A stretch of 36,498 nt of DNA from an uncultured Candidatus Saccharibacteria bacterium (GCA_947306745.1 CAMZHH010000011.1:1-36498); one strand, 5' to 3'. Counted from the first letter of the stretch, positions 8,465 to 18,151 are shown. Numbers and translations: made by a program. The notes: generated from the sequence alone by a model not told the origin.

Positions 8465-10078
8465 CTAGCTTCGCAATAATTTATTCATTTTCTGAAGTAG
8501 CTCATTCTCGAGCGCTTCATCACCTTTTTCTTCGGCTTGGCGTATCTGCTCCTCAAGCTCCCTGCGCTCCGCTTCGCGTCGTTCTTTTAAGGCTTTCGCA
8601 ATAAGATTATTCGCTTCTTTTTGTAAATCTTCCTTCTTCCAGTCACCGTACTGTTCTTCAAAAATCAATTCCAATTCGTTTTTGTCGAATTTTCGCGCTT
8701 CAAAATCGCCAAGATCCACCTCATGCAATGCCAAGGCAGCCAAATTCTTCTCCGCTCGGCTTACAACTGTTGTACTTTTTACAACATTAGCCTTCTTCAG
8801 TTTCTTCCCTGGCGTAGCTACTTTCTTCGCCCTAAACGCCTCTAGTGAAATTCCCAAACGATCCGCCACAATACGCTCGTATTTTTCGCGCAATATTGTA
8901 TCGGCCGGATCAATTTGATCTATCAAGCGCTTCGCTTCTGTTGCATACTCCTGAAAACCTTTCTCGGTCTTCAAGTCGTATTTAGTAATGTATTTTTCTA
9001 ACAACCATTCGAGAGCCGGACGATAATTCTGCACCGCTTCCTGCCATAACTTCGGATCTTTCTGAATTAATTCATCCGCATCTTTGCAACCGTGATAATC
9101 GTCAATCACCGACAAATAAATGCCGAACTTCGACGCCATCGAGATCGCCCGCTCGGCCGCACGAATACCAGCCTCATCGCCATCGTAAGCTAAGCGAATA
9201 TCCTTCGTCATGCGCGCAAAACTTTTCAAGTGCATTTCCGTCATGGCCGTACCAGCCGTCGCCACCGCCTGACAAACACCCGCTTGATGCGACGAAATCA
9301 CATCCATATTCCCCTCAACAACCACTACAAATTCTGTCCGCCGAATCGTATCTTTTGCTTGCGATAGTCCAAAAATATGTCGCCCCTTGTTATACAAAAT
9401 CGTCTCTGGAGTGTTCAAATATTTCGGAGAGTTTTTATCCTCTTTCAAAATTCGCGCCGTAAAGCCAATCACGCGCCCATTCGCATCCATGAGCGGAATT
9501 GTCATCCTTCCTCTAAACAAATCTCCGCCATATTGGTTCAAAAGCCCCGCATCGTTCATTTCCTTTTGCGAAAAGCCCCGCTTCTTCAAAAAATTCTTCA
9601 AGGCATCGCCCGATTGCGGCGCATATCCAATCCTAAAGTTCTCGACCGTTTTCTTATTCATGTTCCGTTTATAAAAAACGTACTGCATGACGGTCTTGTT
9701 TTTGGTTAAACAAAATTGAAAATACTTCGCAGCTAGCTCTAACGCCTCATAGAGTCGCGCTCGGTGTTCAGCCTGCTTGCGGTCATCGTTCGAATAGCGT
9801 TTCAGCTCCACGCCCGCCTGTTGCGCTAACTTTTCTAGTGCTTCACGGAAGGAACAACCCTCCATTTCCATCACGAAAGTAAAAATATCGCCACCTTTAT
9901 TGCTCGAAAAATCGTGCCAAATTCCCTTATCCGGCGAAACCATAAAACTCGGCGTACGATCCGTCCCCCAAGGTGAATGCCCCTTAAAATTGCGACCCGC
10001 GCGTTTCAGCTCAATATACTGCCCAACTACATCTTCGACAGCTAATCTCGCGCGTATCTCCTCTTTAGCATCCTCCAT
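8465..10078 (-). CDS. dnaG: DNA primase with degenerate zinc-binding domain
   Basis: VVGQYIELKRAGRNFKGHSPWGTDRTPSFMVSP, toprim VVVVEGNMDVIS...LAYDGDEAGIRAAERA. Start at ATG 10078 (MEDAKEEI), not 10102, because TATAAT lies 6 nt upstream of 10078. Confidence 0.94.
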   Translation of the reverse strand: MEDAKEEIRARLAVEDVVGQYIELKRAGRNFKGHSPWGTDRTPSFMVSPDKGIWHDFSSNKGGDIFTFVMEMEGCSFREALEKLAQQAGVELKRYSNDDRKQAEHRARLYEALELAAKYFQFCLTKNKTVMQYVFYKRNMNKKTVENFRIGYAPQSGDALKNFLKKRGFSQKEMNDAGLLNQYGGDLFRGRMTIPLMDANGRVIGFTARILKEDKNSPKYLNTPETILYNKGRHIFGLSQAKDTIRRTEFVVVVEGNMDVISSHQAGVCQAVATAGTAMTEMHLKSFARMTKDIRLAYDGDEAGIRAAERAISMASKFGIYLSVIDDYHGCKDADELIQKDPKLWQEAVQNYRPALEWLLEKYITKYDLKTEKGFQEYATEAKRLIDQIDPADTILREKYERIVADRLGISLEAFRAKKVATPGKKLKKANVVKSTTVVSRAEKNLAALALHEVDLGDFEARKFDKNELELIFEEQYGDWKKEDLQKEANNLIAKALKERREAERRELEEQIRQAEEKGDEALENELLQKMNKLLRS

Positions 10079-10084
10079 ACAAAA

Positions 10085-10090
10085 ATTATA
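10085..10090 (-). promoter_or_regulatory. -10 element of dnaG, leaderless spacing
   Basis: Minus strand GGTATAAT-TTTTGT-ATG. Confidence 0.65.
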
Positions 10091-10143
10091 CCACCTATAC
10101 AACAGATACGGAAATCGTTGCTATTTTCAATTTCCGTTTATGC

Positions 10144-10149
10144 TATAAT
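10144..10149 (+). promoter_or_regulatory. -10 element of the 10156 gene, leaderless spacing
   Basis: TATGCTATAAT-TGTTTT-ATG. Confidence 0.7.
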
Positions 10150-10155
10150 TGTTTT

Positions 10156-10776
10156 ATGGACAATAAAGCTTATCTCGACGAGATTGCCGTCAAAGGTAAA
10201 CGTAAAGGCAATAGCGGGCCGATTCTTAGCCCGGCCGTCATTAAATTAATTATCGTTGCGGTATTCGCCGTGATTGCTCTCGCCGTAGTAGGCGGAATTA
10301 TCTCTAATAAAAACCAAGAAGCCGTACAACTATACGAAGCCATCTATCAACGTATGTACCTCTTGGCCGATGATGAAAGTCCGTTTATTGAATTTCAGAA
10401 TTCGCTCTACTCTTCTGATCTTCGCGCCTACAATATCTCTGTCGTCAGCTCACTCCAATCCACAATGAGCACTCTAGCTAGTGCATCTACCGGTGCTGGC
10501 TTTAATGCGGATAGTATCAGTTCAAAGGTTGAAGGCGAACAGCGAGCCGTTCTCGATGAATTCATCGCCAAGATGGAAGAAGCCAAACTTCTCGGCGAAG
10601 GAGACGTGACATTCGCCGCCGAAGCTAGCTACCAGCTATCTTCGCTCATCGCCATGGAGCAAGAAGCACGTTCCAAAGTTACCGACGCAAACTTCGCGCA
10701 GGCGCTCGATGATTCGATTCGCGATTTAACCGCTCTCGAAAAGAACTATCACAACTGGACTGCGAAACAGAAATAA
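10156..10776 (+). CDS. Hypothetical single-pass membrane protein
   Basis: ORF with TM AVIKLIIVAVFAVIALAVVGGII; promoter directly upstream and terminator downstream. Confidence 0.8.
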   Translation: MDNKAYLDEIAVKGKRKGNSGPILSPAVIKLIIVAVFAVIALAVVGGIISNKNQEAVQLYEAIYQRMYLLADDESPFIEFQNSLYSSDLRAYNISVVSSLQSTMSTLASASTGAGFNADSISSKVEGEQRAVLDEFIAKMEEAKLLGEGDVTFAAEASYQLSSLIAMEQEARSKVTDANFAQALDDSIRDLTALEKNYHNWTAKQK

Positions 10777-10783
10777 GTCCATC

Positions 10784-10817
10784 AAAATATCTCCCCGTTT
10801 CCGAGGAGATATTTTTT
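10784..10817. terminator. Bidirectional intrinsic terminator between convergent genes
   Basis: AAAATATCTCCCCGTTTCCGAGGAGATATTTTTT. Confidence 0.85.
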
Positions 10818-11130
10818 ATTCTTCTGTTGATAAGTTATACGACAATCTGATTAAATCGCAGATTTCATCGAAGCTCAATTGGCCTGAACAGACAATTTCC
10901 AGACCATTACGGCCAAGCAATCTTCCACCCATCGCGCTTTCATAGCGTTCCTGCAGAGTCTTACTTAATTGTCTTTCACAGCGCACCTCTACGCGCACTG
11001 GCGTCATACCTTTAGAAAGCGCCAAGAAAATTTTTTCACCCCGCATCAAGAAACGCATCTTTTCATCTTCTTTTTGCGTCACTTCCCCAAGGCTCAGAGC
11101 AAATTTTAGGAGATCATCTTCAGATACCAT
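10816..11130 (-). CDS. MmcQ/YjbR-like protein
   Basis: MVSEDDLLKFALSLGEVTQKEDEKMRFLMRGEKIFLALS...LEIVCSGQLSFDEICDLIRLSYNL resembles the MmcQ/YjbR fold family; overlaps the end of orn by 25 nt. Confidence 0.6.
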   Translation of the reverse strand: MVSEDDLLKFALSLGEVTQKEDEKMRFLMRGEKIFLALSKGMTPVRVEVRCERQLSKTLQERYESAMGGRLLGRNGLEIVCSGQLSFDEICDLIRLSYNLSTEE

Positions 11131-11645
11131 TTCAACTCCTCGATACTTCCGCGAATGTCGTCTAGTGCACGATGATTTTCCGGCTTTGCAAACTTGCGAT
11201 GCATAGCATTTTCGAAGTAAATCTTCCATGCGCTCACATCGAGCATGCGATAATGTAACTTTGCATTCAGCCTCTGCCATTCGTGCTCAATAAACTTCCG
11301 ATCCTGATGAATCGAATTGCCCGCCAAATATACGGTCTCCGCCTTAAACTGCGCCAAAAAGTCTAGCAATTCTTGCTCAACTTGCGTCGCCGGCTCACCG
11401 TCTTTATTTTGCGCAACCAATCCGTTGTACGATTCCTTATTTTTCTCCCAGAAATCGCCCACCATCCGCTCGCGAATTAGATCCTCATCCACTTTTACTA
11501 CAGCAGTAAAAGTCCCGAGCTCCTCCATATTCCAATCCGTCACAATTGCGGCGACTTCTAGGATACGGTCTTTCACAGGATCGAGACCGGTCATTTCCAA
11601 ATCCACCCATAGTAGGATGGAGTCTCTATCTACCTTCTTCGGCAT
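11106..11645 (-). CDS. orn: Oligoribonuclease
   Basis: LLWVDLEMTGLDPVKDRILEVAAIVTD, AGNSIHQDRKFIEHEWQRL, LDVSAWK, NHRALDDIRGSIEELKWY. Confidence 0.96.
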   Translation of the reverse strand: MPKKVDRDSILLWVDLEMTGLDPVKDRILEVAAIVTDWNMEELGTFTAVVKVDEDLIRERMVGDFWEKNKESYNGLVAQNKDGEPATQVEQELLDFLAQFKAETVYLAGNSIHQDRKFIEHEWQRLNAKLHYRMLDVSAWKIYFENAMHRKFAKPENHRALDDIRGSIEELKWYLKMIS

Positions 11646-12040
11646 TATTTCTTAACGTCGAGCTTCAAAAGCTTAATTACAATGTAGATAACGAATGCCA
11701 ATACGATGAAGTTGATGAAATCGTTGATAAATGCACCGAGCGACAAACTTGCGCCAGTTTCACCCAAAGCAATCTTCCAACCACGAAGACCTTCGGCAGA
11801 ACCGAGCAAGAGGCCGATTGGCGGCATGATAACGTTGTCAATCAAAGAGTTAACGGTAGCACCAGCCTGAGTACCAAGTACCAAACCTACAGCGAGGCCG
11901 ACAATATTCTGCTCGCGGATGAAGGTCATGAAACCACTTGCACCACCTTTAAGTTTGCTTGCGCCAGCCTTTGCGAGGTCTTTCGACTTAGCGGCGGCTT
12001 CTTCTTTAGTCATAGCTTTAACTTTCGTTACGTTTGCCAT
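11645..12040 (-). CDS. mscL: Large-conductance mechanosensitive channel
   Basis: GFMTFIREQNIVGLAVGLVLGTQAGATVNSLIDNVIMPPIGLLLG, INDFINFIVLAFVIYIVIKLL. Confidence 0.93.
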   Translation of the reverse strand: MANVTKVKAMTKEEAAAKSKDLAKAGASKLKGGASGFMTFIREQNIVGLAVGLVLGTQAGATVNSLIDNVIMPPIGLLLGSAEGLRGWKIALGETGASLSLGAFINDFINFIVLAFVIYIVIKLLKLDVKK

Positions 12041-12087
12041 AATTCTTCCCTTATTAATTGATTAAAATATATCACATTCTTATATTC

Positions 12088-12116
12088 TTGACAAATTTGA
12101 CAAACTGTGCTACAAT
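12088..12116 (+). promoter_or_regulatory. Promoter of orphan cassette A
   Basis: TTGACA-AATTTGACAAACTGTGC(17)-TACAAT. Confidence 0.85.
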
Positions 12117-12220
12117 AATTCAAGCGTAGTTTTGCGCTTATGATTCTGATTTCCAGAATCGGTACCTTTAAACGATTCGTTTCCGCTTTTGCTAAATCTT
12201 AAAATGAAGGGGGGATCTCC

Positions 12221-12856
12221 ATGAATAAAAGAGGAAACATTTACAGATTTGAGGATCTAAGAAGTATTTGCGACATCCCCACCATTGAGGGATACAAAAT
12301 CGTCGAAAACCACGTCATCGATAGTTTCTTTAAGACACTCAAGAGCCATAGCACTGATTTATACACCTTCCGTCTTTACAGGACGGATAATCAGGTAGTG
12401 ACTTTGATGTACGGATCCGTCGTAGGCAGCGATTCTCAGCTTACCGCCGAACAGGCCAATGCTAAGCATGGCAAATGGCTACGTGATCAGCTGAGCACCT
12501 TTGCCTTCACTGCTCCGCAGAAAGTCAGCAGAACCAATAAGACAGTCATTCAGACTGTTGGTGCGGCTACTTTCACAGCTAGCCGCTGCCAGAAAGGAGT
12601 CATTGTTGGAGGCTGGTATAACAGCAACAAAGATACAGACATCAGTCTGCAGATGCTCGCCTATGTCCTACTTAACTTCGCTGCGCTCAATTGCGTTGGC
12701 ACTCAGCCGGACAATAGCCTCCGTCGTCACGTGTACGACACGATCCCAACCGACTCCCGCTTTGGGAGATTCGAAGTCGAGACCGCCAAGAGCATCTTCT
12801 TGGCTGAAATGTTCTCGCGTCACGACCGCATGGTCGCCCGGTGCTGCACTAATTAG
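12221..12856 (+). CDS. Orphan cassette A: hypothetical protein (211 aa)
   Basis: SD AAGGGGGGAT 6 nt before ATG; own promoter and terminator; G/C-rich codon style. Confidence 0.85.
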   Translation: MNKRGNIYRFEDLRSICDIPTIEGYKIVENHVIDSFFKTLKSHSTDLYTFRLYRTDNQVVTLMYGSVVGSDSQLTAEQANAKHGKWLRDQLSTFAFTAPQKVSRTNKTVIQTVGAATFTASRCQKGVIVGGWYNSNKDTDISLQMLAYVLLNFAALNCVGTQPDNSLRRHVYDTIPTDSRFGRFEVETAKSIFLAEMFSRHDRMVARCCTN

Positions 12857-12868
12857 AGCCTCATTCTA

Positions 12869-12907
12869 AACCCCGCCAATTTGCTTTTTCTGGCGGGGTT
12901 ATTTTTA
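12869..12907 (+). terminator. Terminator of cassette A
   Basis: CCCCGCCAATTTGCTTTTTCTGGCGGGGTTATTTTT. Confidence 0.85.
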
Positions 12908-12923
12908 TGCCAAAAAAATAGCA

Positions 12924-12960
12924 AGAAAAAAGCCCCTCTCCGCTGGCGCAGATTGGGGCA
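12924..12960 (-). terminator. Terminator of cassette B
   Basis: Minus strand GCCCCAATCTGCGCCAGCGGAGAGGGGCTTTTTT. Confidence 0.8.
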
Positions 12961-13059
12961 TAGGCGTCTTCACCTTTTGGGGATCAGACAGGGCTTAAAA
13001 CGCAATTGACTTAAGTGTCAAGCTCATGGTCGCGTTTGGCGTTACGCGGCAATCACTCA

Positions 13060-13530
13060 CTAAGCACTCAAGAGCTCCTGCATGCCGCGAAATACGTCCG
13101 GCATTTTGCGGGAGATTTGATTCACCAGCTTGCGCGCCCTTGCGCCGTTACCTACATGCTTGAGAGCTGCGATTGCCAGTTCCGGTACCGAAGGGTATGA
13201 TCCCTCCCTGCACAGTTCCAGGATTTCCTCCCTTTCCTGCTCCGTTCTCGCTTCGAGCATCTCCTCCAGCAGAGAGAGATATTCATCCGCGTCCTGGTCC
13301 GTGACCGACATCATCCCGACGTGGTCCGTGAAGTTCTCCTTGGGCTCATCATAGTAAATCGCCCCGAACTCTTCCTGCAGCATCTCGGCCTCAGTTGCAT
13401 CATCTGTCAGATGGTAGCCACCAGAACAAAGCAGCTCCTGCACCTGACACGCTTGTTCCCCGCTCACGCAGGGGATGGCCTCTCCGTTAACGATAACGTA
13501 GTTGCCACACACATCTACACTCATCTTCAT
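13060..13530 (-). CDS. Orphan cassette B: hypothetical acidic protein
   Basis: ATG at 13530 preceded by GGAGGT; TTGACA/TACAAT promoter at 13732-13760. Confidence 0.8.
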   Translation of the reverse strand: MKMSVDVCGNYVIVNGEAIPCVSGEQACQVQELLCSGGYHLTDDATEAEMLQEEFGAIYYDEPKENFTDHVGMMSVTDQDADEYLSLLEEMLEARTEQEREEILELCREGSYPSVPELAIAALKHVGNGARARKLVNQISRKMPDVFRGMQELLSA

Positions 13531-13731
13531 TTGTTTTACCTCCACACGAAATAAAATAGCCAGCCCGCGCTGGCGTGTACGCCAAACCTCGAGCTCGCCA
13601 CAACTCTCGGATCAGCGTTCTACCTTCCAACCCAAGGCAGGACGCTGACCCGAAGTCGCAGAGATAAAACAACTGCGTTTTTCAGCACCTTAATGTTCCT
13701 TGGGTATTAAGAAATAACACCCAATAATTCT

Positions 13732-13760
13732 ATTGTATCACACTTTTGCCAAAATGTCAA
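13732..13760 (-). promoter_or_regulatory. Promoter of cassette B
   Basis: Minus strand TTGACA-TTTTGGCAAAAGTGTGA(17)-TACAAT, preceded by GCATAACAGTA. Confidence 0.85.
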
Positions 13761-13811
13761 TACTGTTATGCTTTGAGCACCAAAAAGCCTCCCCGTGGGG
13801 AGGTTTTTGTT

Positions 13812-15494
13812 TTACATCTTGCTTGGAATTTCGATACCGAGCAGGTCGAGCGCACGCGCCAACACCTGATCTGCCTTCGCAATCATCTCAAGACGCGCTG
13901 AGCGTTCCATTGGCTCCGCCTGCGAAATTGGCGTTTTTTCATAGTAACGATTCAATTCTTGCGCCAACTCAAACGCAAAACCGGCAATCTTATGCATCTC
14001 AAAATCTTCGCACGCACTAGCCACTACATCTGGGAACTTCAGCAAAATCTGCAAAATACTCTTCTCTGCTTCCCAATCATAATCCGCATAATCTACGCGC
14101 TTAAAGTCGGCGTTCTTCTCTAAAATGCGGCGCAAGCGCACATCGGCATACTGACAGAATGGACCAGACTGGCCAGTCAAGGCGAAAATCTTATCTGGAT
14201 CATACAGAATACCCGTCTTGCGATCGGCTACGAAATCAGAATACTTAATCGCGCCTACCGCAATCTTGGCAATATCCTCATCGGAAAGCTCGGCACCAAA
14301 ATTTTCGCGCACGCGCTTTTCTGCATCGTCAAGCAAAGCCTCCATTAATACTACACCCTTGCGGCTCGACATCTTTTCGCGCTTCCCCTCTGGTGAAATC
14401 TGGTCAATCGTGCCGAATACTAGATGATAGTTATCAATCTTAATGCCAACTTTCTTTGCCAAAGCGAATAATTGCTCAAAGTAGAATTTCTGCTCAGCGC
14501 CCACGGCATAAACAATCTTATCTGGATGAATATTACGATCACGATAAGTCATGCAGCCCAAATCGGTCGTCGCATACAAAGCCGTACCATTGCTTTTTAG
14601 CATCAGCATCGGCACATCAATCCCATATTCATCGAGGCGACAAATCACCGAGCCATCTTCATTCTTCTCAAAGACGCCCTGCTCGACAAATTTCTTCACC
14701 TCTTCCTTACCGAGTTCTACAAACTGACTTTCACCCATCTCTAAATCAGTCGAAATTCCAAGGCGCGCCATCACTTCGTGCGTATGTTTGAGCGAAATCT
14801 CGCCAAAATGCTGTGATAGCTTCACGGCTTCTTCGTCTTTCGCCTCAAGCTTCAACAGCCAATCTTGCACCTGATCAGCCAATTCATGCCTGCCAGCCTT
14901 CTCTTCTTCCTTCAAATCAGCCTTCATCTTGATGTAAATATCACCAAGATCGTAAACTGTAATACCATCCAAATCTAAGCCCGAACGTTTAAAACCGGTT
15001 GCCCAAATGCCAAATGGTGTACCAACATCACCTAAATGGTTGTCAGTAATCACCTTCCAACCGTTCGCTTCGAGCACCTTCTTGGCTGCCCAACCTTGCG
15101 TACCCGGGCGCAAATGTCCAACCGAATACGGTTTCGCTATATTCGTACTAGGAAATTCCGAAATAGCCAACTTTCCAGCGCCGGAATTATTATCACCGTA
15201 ATTATCCGACCAAAGTTCATTTAGCTGATTCTTTAGCGCCTTGCCCGATACGGTCACGTTAATAAAGCCTGGACCGGCAATCGTGAGACCAAAGCCGCAA
15301 TCGCCGAGTCCGTCGATAATCTCCTGAGCAATTTGACGGGGATTCTTACCGACCTGACGAGCAAGACGCATCGCCACGTTCGTTGAATAGTCACCCTCGA
15401 TCTCGCTCGGCACGCTCGCAAAATCAACAGTCACATCATCAACGCCATATAAATCGTTGATAAGTCCCTTGATTTGTTCTTTTAGATTATCCAT
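13812..15494 (-). CDS. argS: Arginyl-tRNA synthetase
   Basis: SVGHLRPGTQGWAAKKVLEANGWKVITDNHLGDVGTPFG, KMSSRKG, DALR-like C-terminus. Start at MDNLKEQ (15494) preferred over 15503. Confidence 0.95.
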   Translation of the reverse strand: MDNLKEQIKGLINDLYGVDDVTVDFASVPSEIEGDYSTNVAMRLARQVGKNPRQIAQEIIDGLGDCGFGLTIAGPGFINVTVSGKALKNQLNELWSDNYGDNNSGAGKLAISEFPSTNIAKPYSVGHLRPGTQGWAAKKVLEANGWKVITDNHLGDVGTPFGIWATGFKRSGLDLDGITVYDLGDIYIKMKADLKEEEKAGRHELADQVQDWLLKLEAKDEEAVKLSQHFGEISLKHTHEVMARLGISTDLEMGESQFVELGKEEVKKFVEQGVFEKNEDGSVICRLDEYGIDVPMLMLKSNGTALYATTDLGCMTYRDRNIHPDKIVYAVGAEQKFYFEQLFALAKKVGIKIDNYHLVFGTIDQISPEGKREKMSSRKGVVLMEALLDDAEKRVRENFGAELSDEDIAKIAVGAIKYSDFVADRKTGILYDPDKIFALTGQSGPFCQYADVRLRRILEKNADFKRVDYADYDWEAEKSILQILLKFPDVVASACEDFEMHKIAGFAFELAQELNRYYEKTPISQAEPMERSARLEMIAKADQVLARALDLLGIEIPSKM

Positions 15495-15553
15495 AATATG
15501 CATATTTTACCATATTTTCACCCCTGTTTCAAACCGCAGAAGCATAAAAACTA

Positions 15554-15582
15554 TTGACATTATTACAAAAGTATGATACTAT
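15554..15582 (+). promoter_or_regulatory. Promoter of cassette C
   Basis: TTGACA-TTATTACAAAAGTATGA(17)-TACTAT, preceded by AGCATAAAAACTA. Confidence 0.85.
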
Positions 15583-15700
15583 ATAAATATAACTTTCCGC
15601 ACAGCTCATTTTGTGCTAAAGTTATATACCTGACGGCACGCTTCGCCGTCATATCTTTTCAATACCCTTATCGAGGGTTGTACATTAGGAGGTACTGATT

Positions 15701-16279
15701 ATGAGCAAGAAGTACACTGCAAAAGCTATCCGCTTCATCGAGCTTTCCAACATCTCTAACCCCGACGCTTCCCAGCGTGCGGAGTATCAGAAGCTTCGCG
15801 ACGAGCTCTCCGCCCGCGGTCTGAATCCGCAGTCCCCGAAGGAGCTCATCGAGCGCACCATGATCTACGACAACGCGTCCGACGTGAAGAAATATTGCGA
15901 AATTCATGAGCGCATCAGCCATGCGGACAAGAGCACCCAGACCAACCAGGCCCGCCTTGACGAACTCGAGTGCAAGCTCAAGGCCGCCGGCATCCAGAAT
16001 CTGGATCGTCACTATCTGACCCGCTGCCTGGCCAGCTTCAAGGTCGAGCACAAGCGTGTCGATAAGCGTAAGCGTGCATCGCGCCACAACGTCAGTCCCG
16101 CTCGCGAATTCGCCGATCAGAGGCAGGCGCAGATTGCCGCCGAAATCGCCGACGAGGAGGCTCAGGCCGCTGCCGCTGAACTGGCCGCCGAGCAGGAAGC
16201 CCGCACCAAGCGCAACCAGCTGGCGCACGAGAGCATCAACGCCTTCATGGCGGAAGAACTCAAGGCGCAGCTCGCCTAA
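15701..16279 (+). CDS. Orphan cassette C: hypothetical coiled-coil Ala/Glu-rich protein (192 aa)
   Basis: SD AGGAGGT before ATG; helical C-terminal half; own promoter and terminator. Confidence 0.85.
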   Translation: MSKKYTAKAIRFIELSNISNPDASQRAEYQKLRDELSARGLNPQSPKELIERTMIYDNASDVKKYCEIHERISHADKSTQTNQARLDELECKLKAAGIQNLDRHYLTRCLASFKVEHKRVDKRKRASRHNVSPAREFADQRQAQIAAEIADEEAQAAAAELAAEQEARTKRNQLAHESINAFMAEELKAQLA

Positions 16280-16351
16280 TATATCAGGGTTTTTACCCCG
16301 TATTGCCACTCACTCATTTTAGAATACACTCCACTCCACGGGCGTAAGCCC

Positions 16352-16385
16352 AAAGGGCGGCTCTCACGAGCCGTCCTTTTTCTAT
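16352..16385 (+). terminator. Terminator of cassette C
   Basis: AAAGGGCGGCTCTCACGAGCCGTCCTTTTT. Confidence 0.85.
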
Positions 16386-17974
16386 TTCTTACTTGCGCGA
16401 ATTAATCCTTCAAATAACGGATGCGCCCGATATGGTCGACTCCTAAATTCCGGATGCGCCTGCGTTGCAATGAAGAATTTCGTATCAATACCTTCCACGA
16501 ATTCTACCAACTTGCCATCTGGCGAAGTACCAGAAATCTTCAAGCCACCCTTCTCAATTTCTTTTACGAATCTTTGGTTCACTTCATAACGATGACGATG
16601 ACGCTCAACTACATCCGTTGTGCCATACAACTTTTCCGCCAAAGTACCCTTCACGAGCTTGGCTGGATAATTGCCTAGGCGCATTGTGCCGCCAGTGCTT
16701 TCCTTACCCTTCTGACCTTCCATGATATAAACTACATTTGCATCTTTTGACGCATCGAACTCTTCCGAATTTGCTTTCTTTACACCACCACGACGCGCAG
16801 CTGCAATCACTGCCGTCTGCAAGCCAAGGCATAGACCTAAGTATGGCTTATCGTGTTCGAGACAATAATTTGCCGCTAAAATCTTCCCCTCTACGCCACG
16901 AACACCAAAGCCACCCGGTACCACAATGCCATCCACGGCCGCAAAATCATCCTCAGTTGCCTTCTCGGCGTCAATCCAAACGGTCTTTAACTTTACGCCC
17001 ACTTTCCAAGCTGCCGCCTTAAGAGCTTCCGTTACCGACAAGTATGTATCAGTATTATCGATGTATTTCGCTACTAGGCCAATCTTCACTTCTTCTTTTG
17101 GATTCGCCTCGATGCTTTTAACAAGCTTTTCCCACTGCGTCATATCTGGATCACCATGATCAATAAAGCGTTCCAGCGGTGCCAATACACCACCTTTTAC
17201 AGCATTCAATGGCACTTCATAGACAGATTTCGCATCCGGCATTAATACAACTGCATCTTCAGAAACTGCACAGAAAGTCGCCAATTTTGACGCTACGTGT
17301 GGCGCTTTAACTAGCTTGTCGACATCCATACGTGCCACTACCATGTCTGGAATAATGCCGAATTCACGCAAATCGCGCAACGAATTCTGAGCCGGCTTAG
17401 TTTTAAATTCCTGCGAAGTTGACAGCCACGGCACATAACACACGTGCACATACAAACAGTTCTCGCGGCCCACACGCGTACCAAATTCACGAATCGCCTC
17501 AATAAAATGCTGACCTTCCATATCGCCGACTGTGCCACCAATCTCAACTATGTGGACGTCGGATTTAAAATGCGCCGCATTATCTAGAAAAGTTTGTTGT
17601 ACTAAGCCCGTAACGTGCGGAACTAGCTGAACGGTTTTACCGCCAAATTTGCCCGCTCGTTCGTCATCGATTAAGTGCTTATATAATTTGCCAGATGTCC
17701 AAATGGAGTTGCCCGTCATCTCTTCGTCGAGGAAACGCTCGTAGTGCCCTAAGTCGAGATCTGTTTCCGCGCCATCTTGCGTAACGAAGCATTCACCGTG
17801 TTCGCGAGGGTTCAATAGACCAGCGTCCACATTAAAATAAGGGTCACATTTCTGCATCGAAACTTTTAGACCCTTCGCCTTCAATATTGCGCCGATACTT
17901 GCCGCCATGATTCCCTTTCCGACGCCGGAAATCACGCCCCCTGTCACAAAAATATATTTAGTGTTTGTTTTCAT
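16382..17974 (-). CDS. pyrG: CTP synthase
   Basis: KYIFVTGGVISGVGKGIMAASIGAILKAKGLKVSMQKCDPYFNVDAG; GATase PYLGLCLGLQ; AAGGAGGTG SD. Confidence 0.98.
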   Translation of the reverse strand: MKTNTKYIFVTGGVISGVGKGIMAASIGAILKAKGLKVSMQKCDPYFNVDAGLLNPREHGECFVTQDGAETDLDLGHYERFLDEEMTGNSIWTSGKLYKHLIDDERAGKFGGKTVQLVPHVTGLVQQTFLDNAAHFKSDVHIVEIGGTVGDMEGQHFIEAIREFGTRVGRENCLYVHVCYVPWLSTSQEFKTKPAQNSLRDLREFGIIPDMVVARMDVDKLVKAPHVASKLATFCAVSEDAVVLMPDAKSVYEVPLNAVKGGVLAPLERFIDHGDPDMTQWEKLVKSIEANPKEEVKIGLVAKYIDNTDTYLSVTEALKAAAWKVGVKLKTVWIDAEKATEDDFAAVDGIVVPGGFGVRGVEGKILAANYCLEHDKPYLGLCLGLQTAVIAAARRGGVKKANSEEFDASKDANVVYIMEGQKGKESTGGTMRLGNYPAKLVKGTLAEKLYGTTDVVERHRHRYEVNQRFVKEIEKGGLKISGTSPDGKLVEFVEGIDTKFFIATQAHPEFRSRPYRAHPLFEGLIRASKK

Positions 17975-18151
17975 TGGGCACCTCCTTTTCTAGCCCACCA
18001 TTTAATATAACATTAGCATAAGTGATTTTTTTCGCGTCCGCAAGAACTGACTTTTCCCTATTTTATGCCGTAACACTTGCAAAAACACACCATATATAGC
18101 GTTTTATAACTTAAGCGCTACGCTAGAAATAAATACGCTATAATATATCCA

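Noticed and set aside
11131-11280. N-terminal extension of the 154-aa ORF
   Set aside because: It lies entirely inside orn in another frame; YjbR-like homology begins at Met 11130.
12960-13059. TTGACTTAAGTGTCAA palindrome near 13000 as a promoter/operator
   Set aside because: It lies in the 3' region of cassette B before its terminator, with no -10 in appropriate position or downstream gene.
15668-16309. 213-aa minus-strand ORF opposite cassette C, and similar antisense ORFs opposite cassette E (29736-30314) and the HAD gene (30693-31268)
   Set aside because: GC-rich codon bias on the sense strand creates long antisense open frames; the sense genes have the promoter, SD and terminator.
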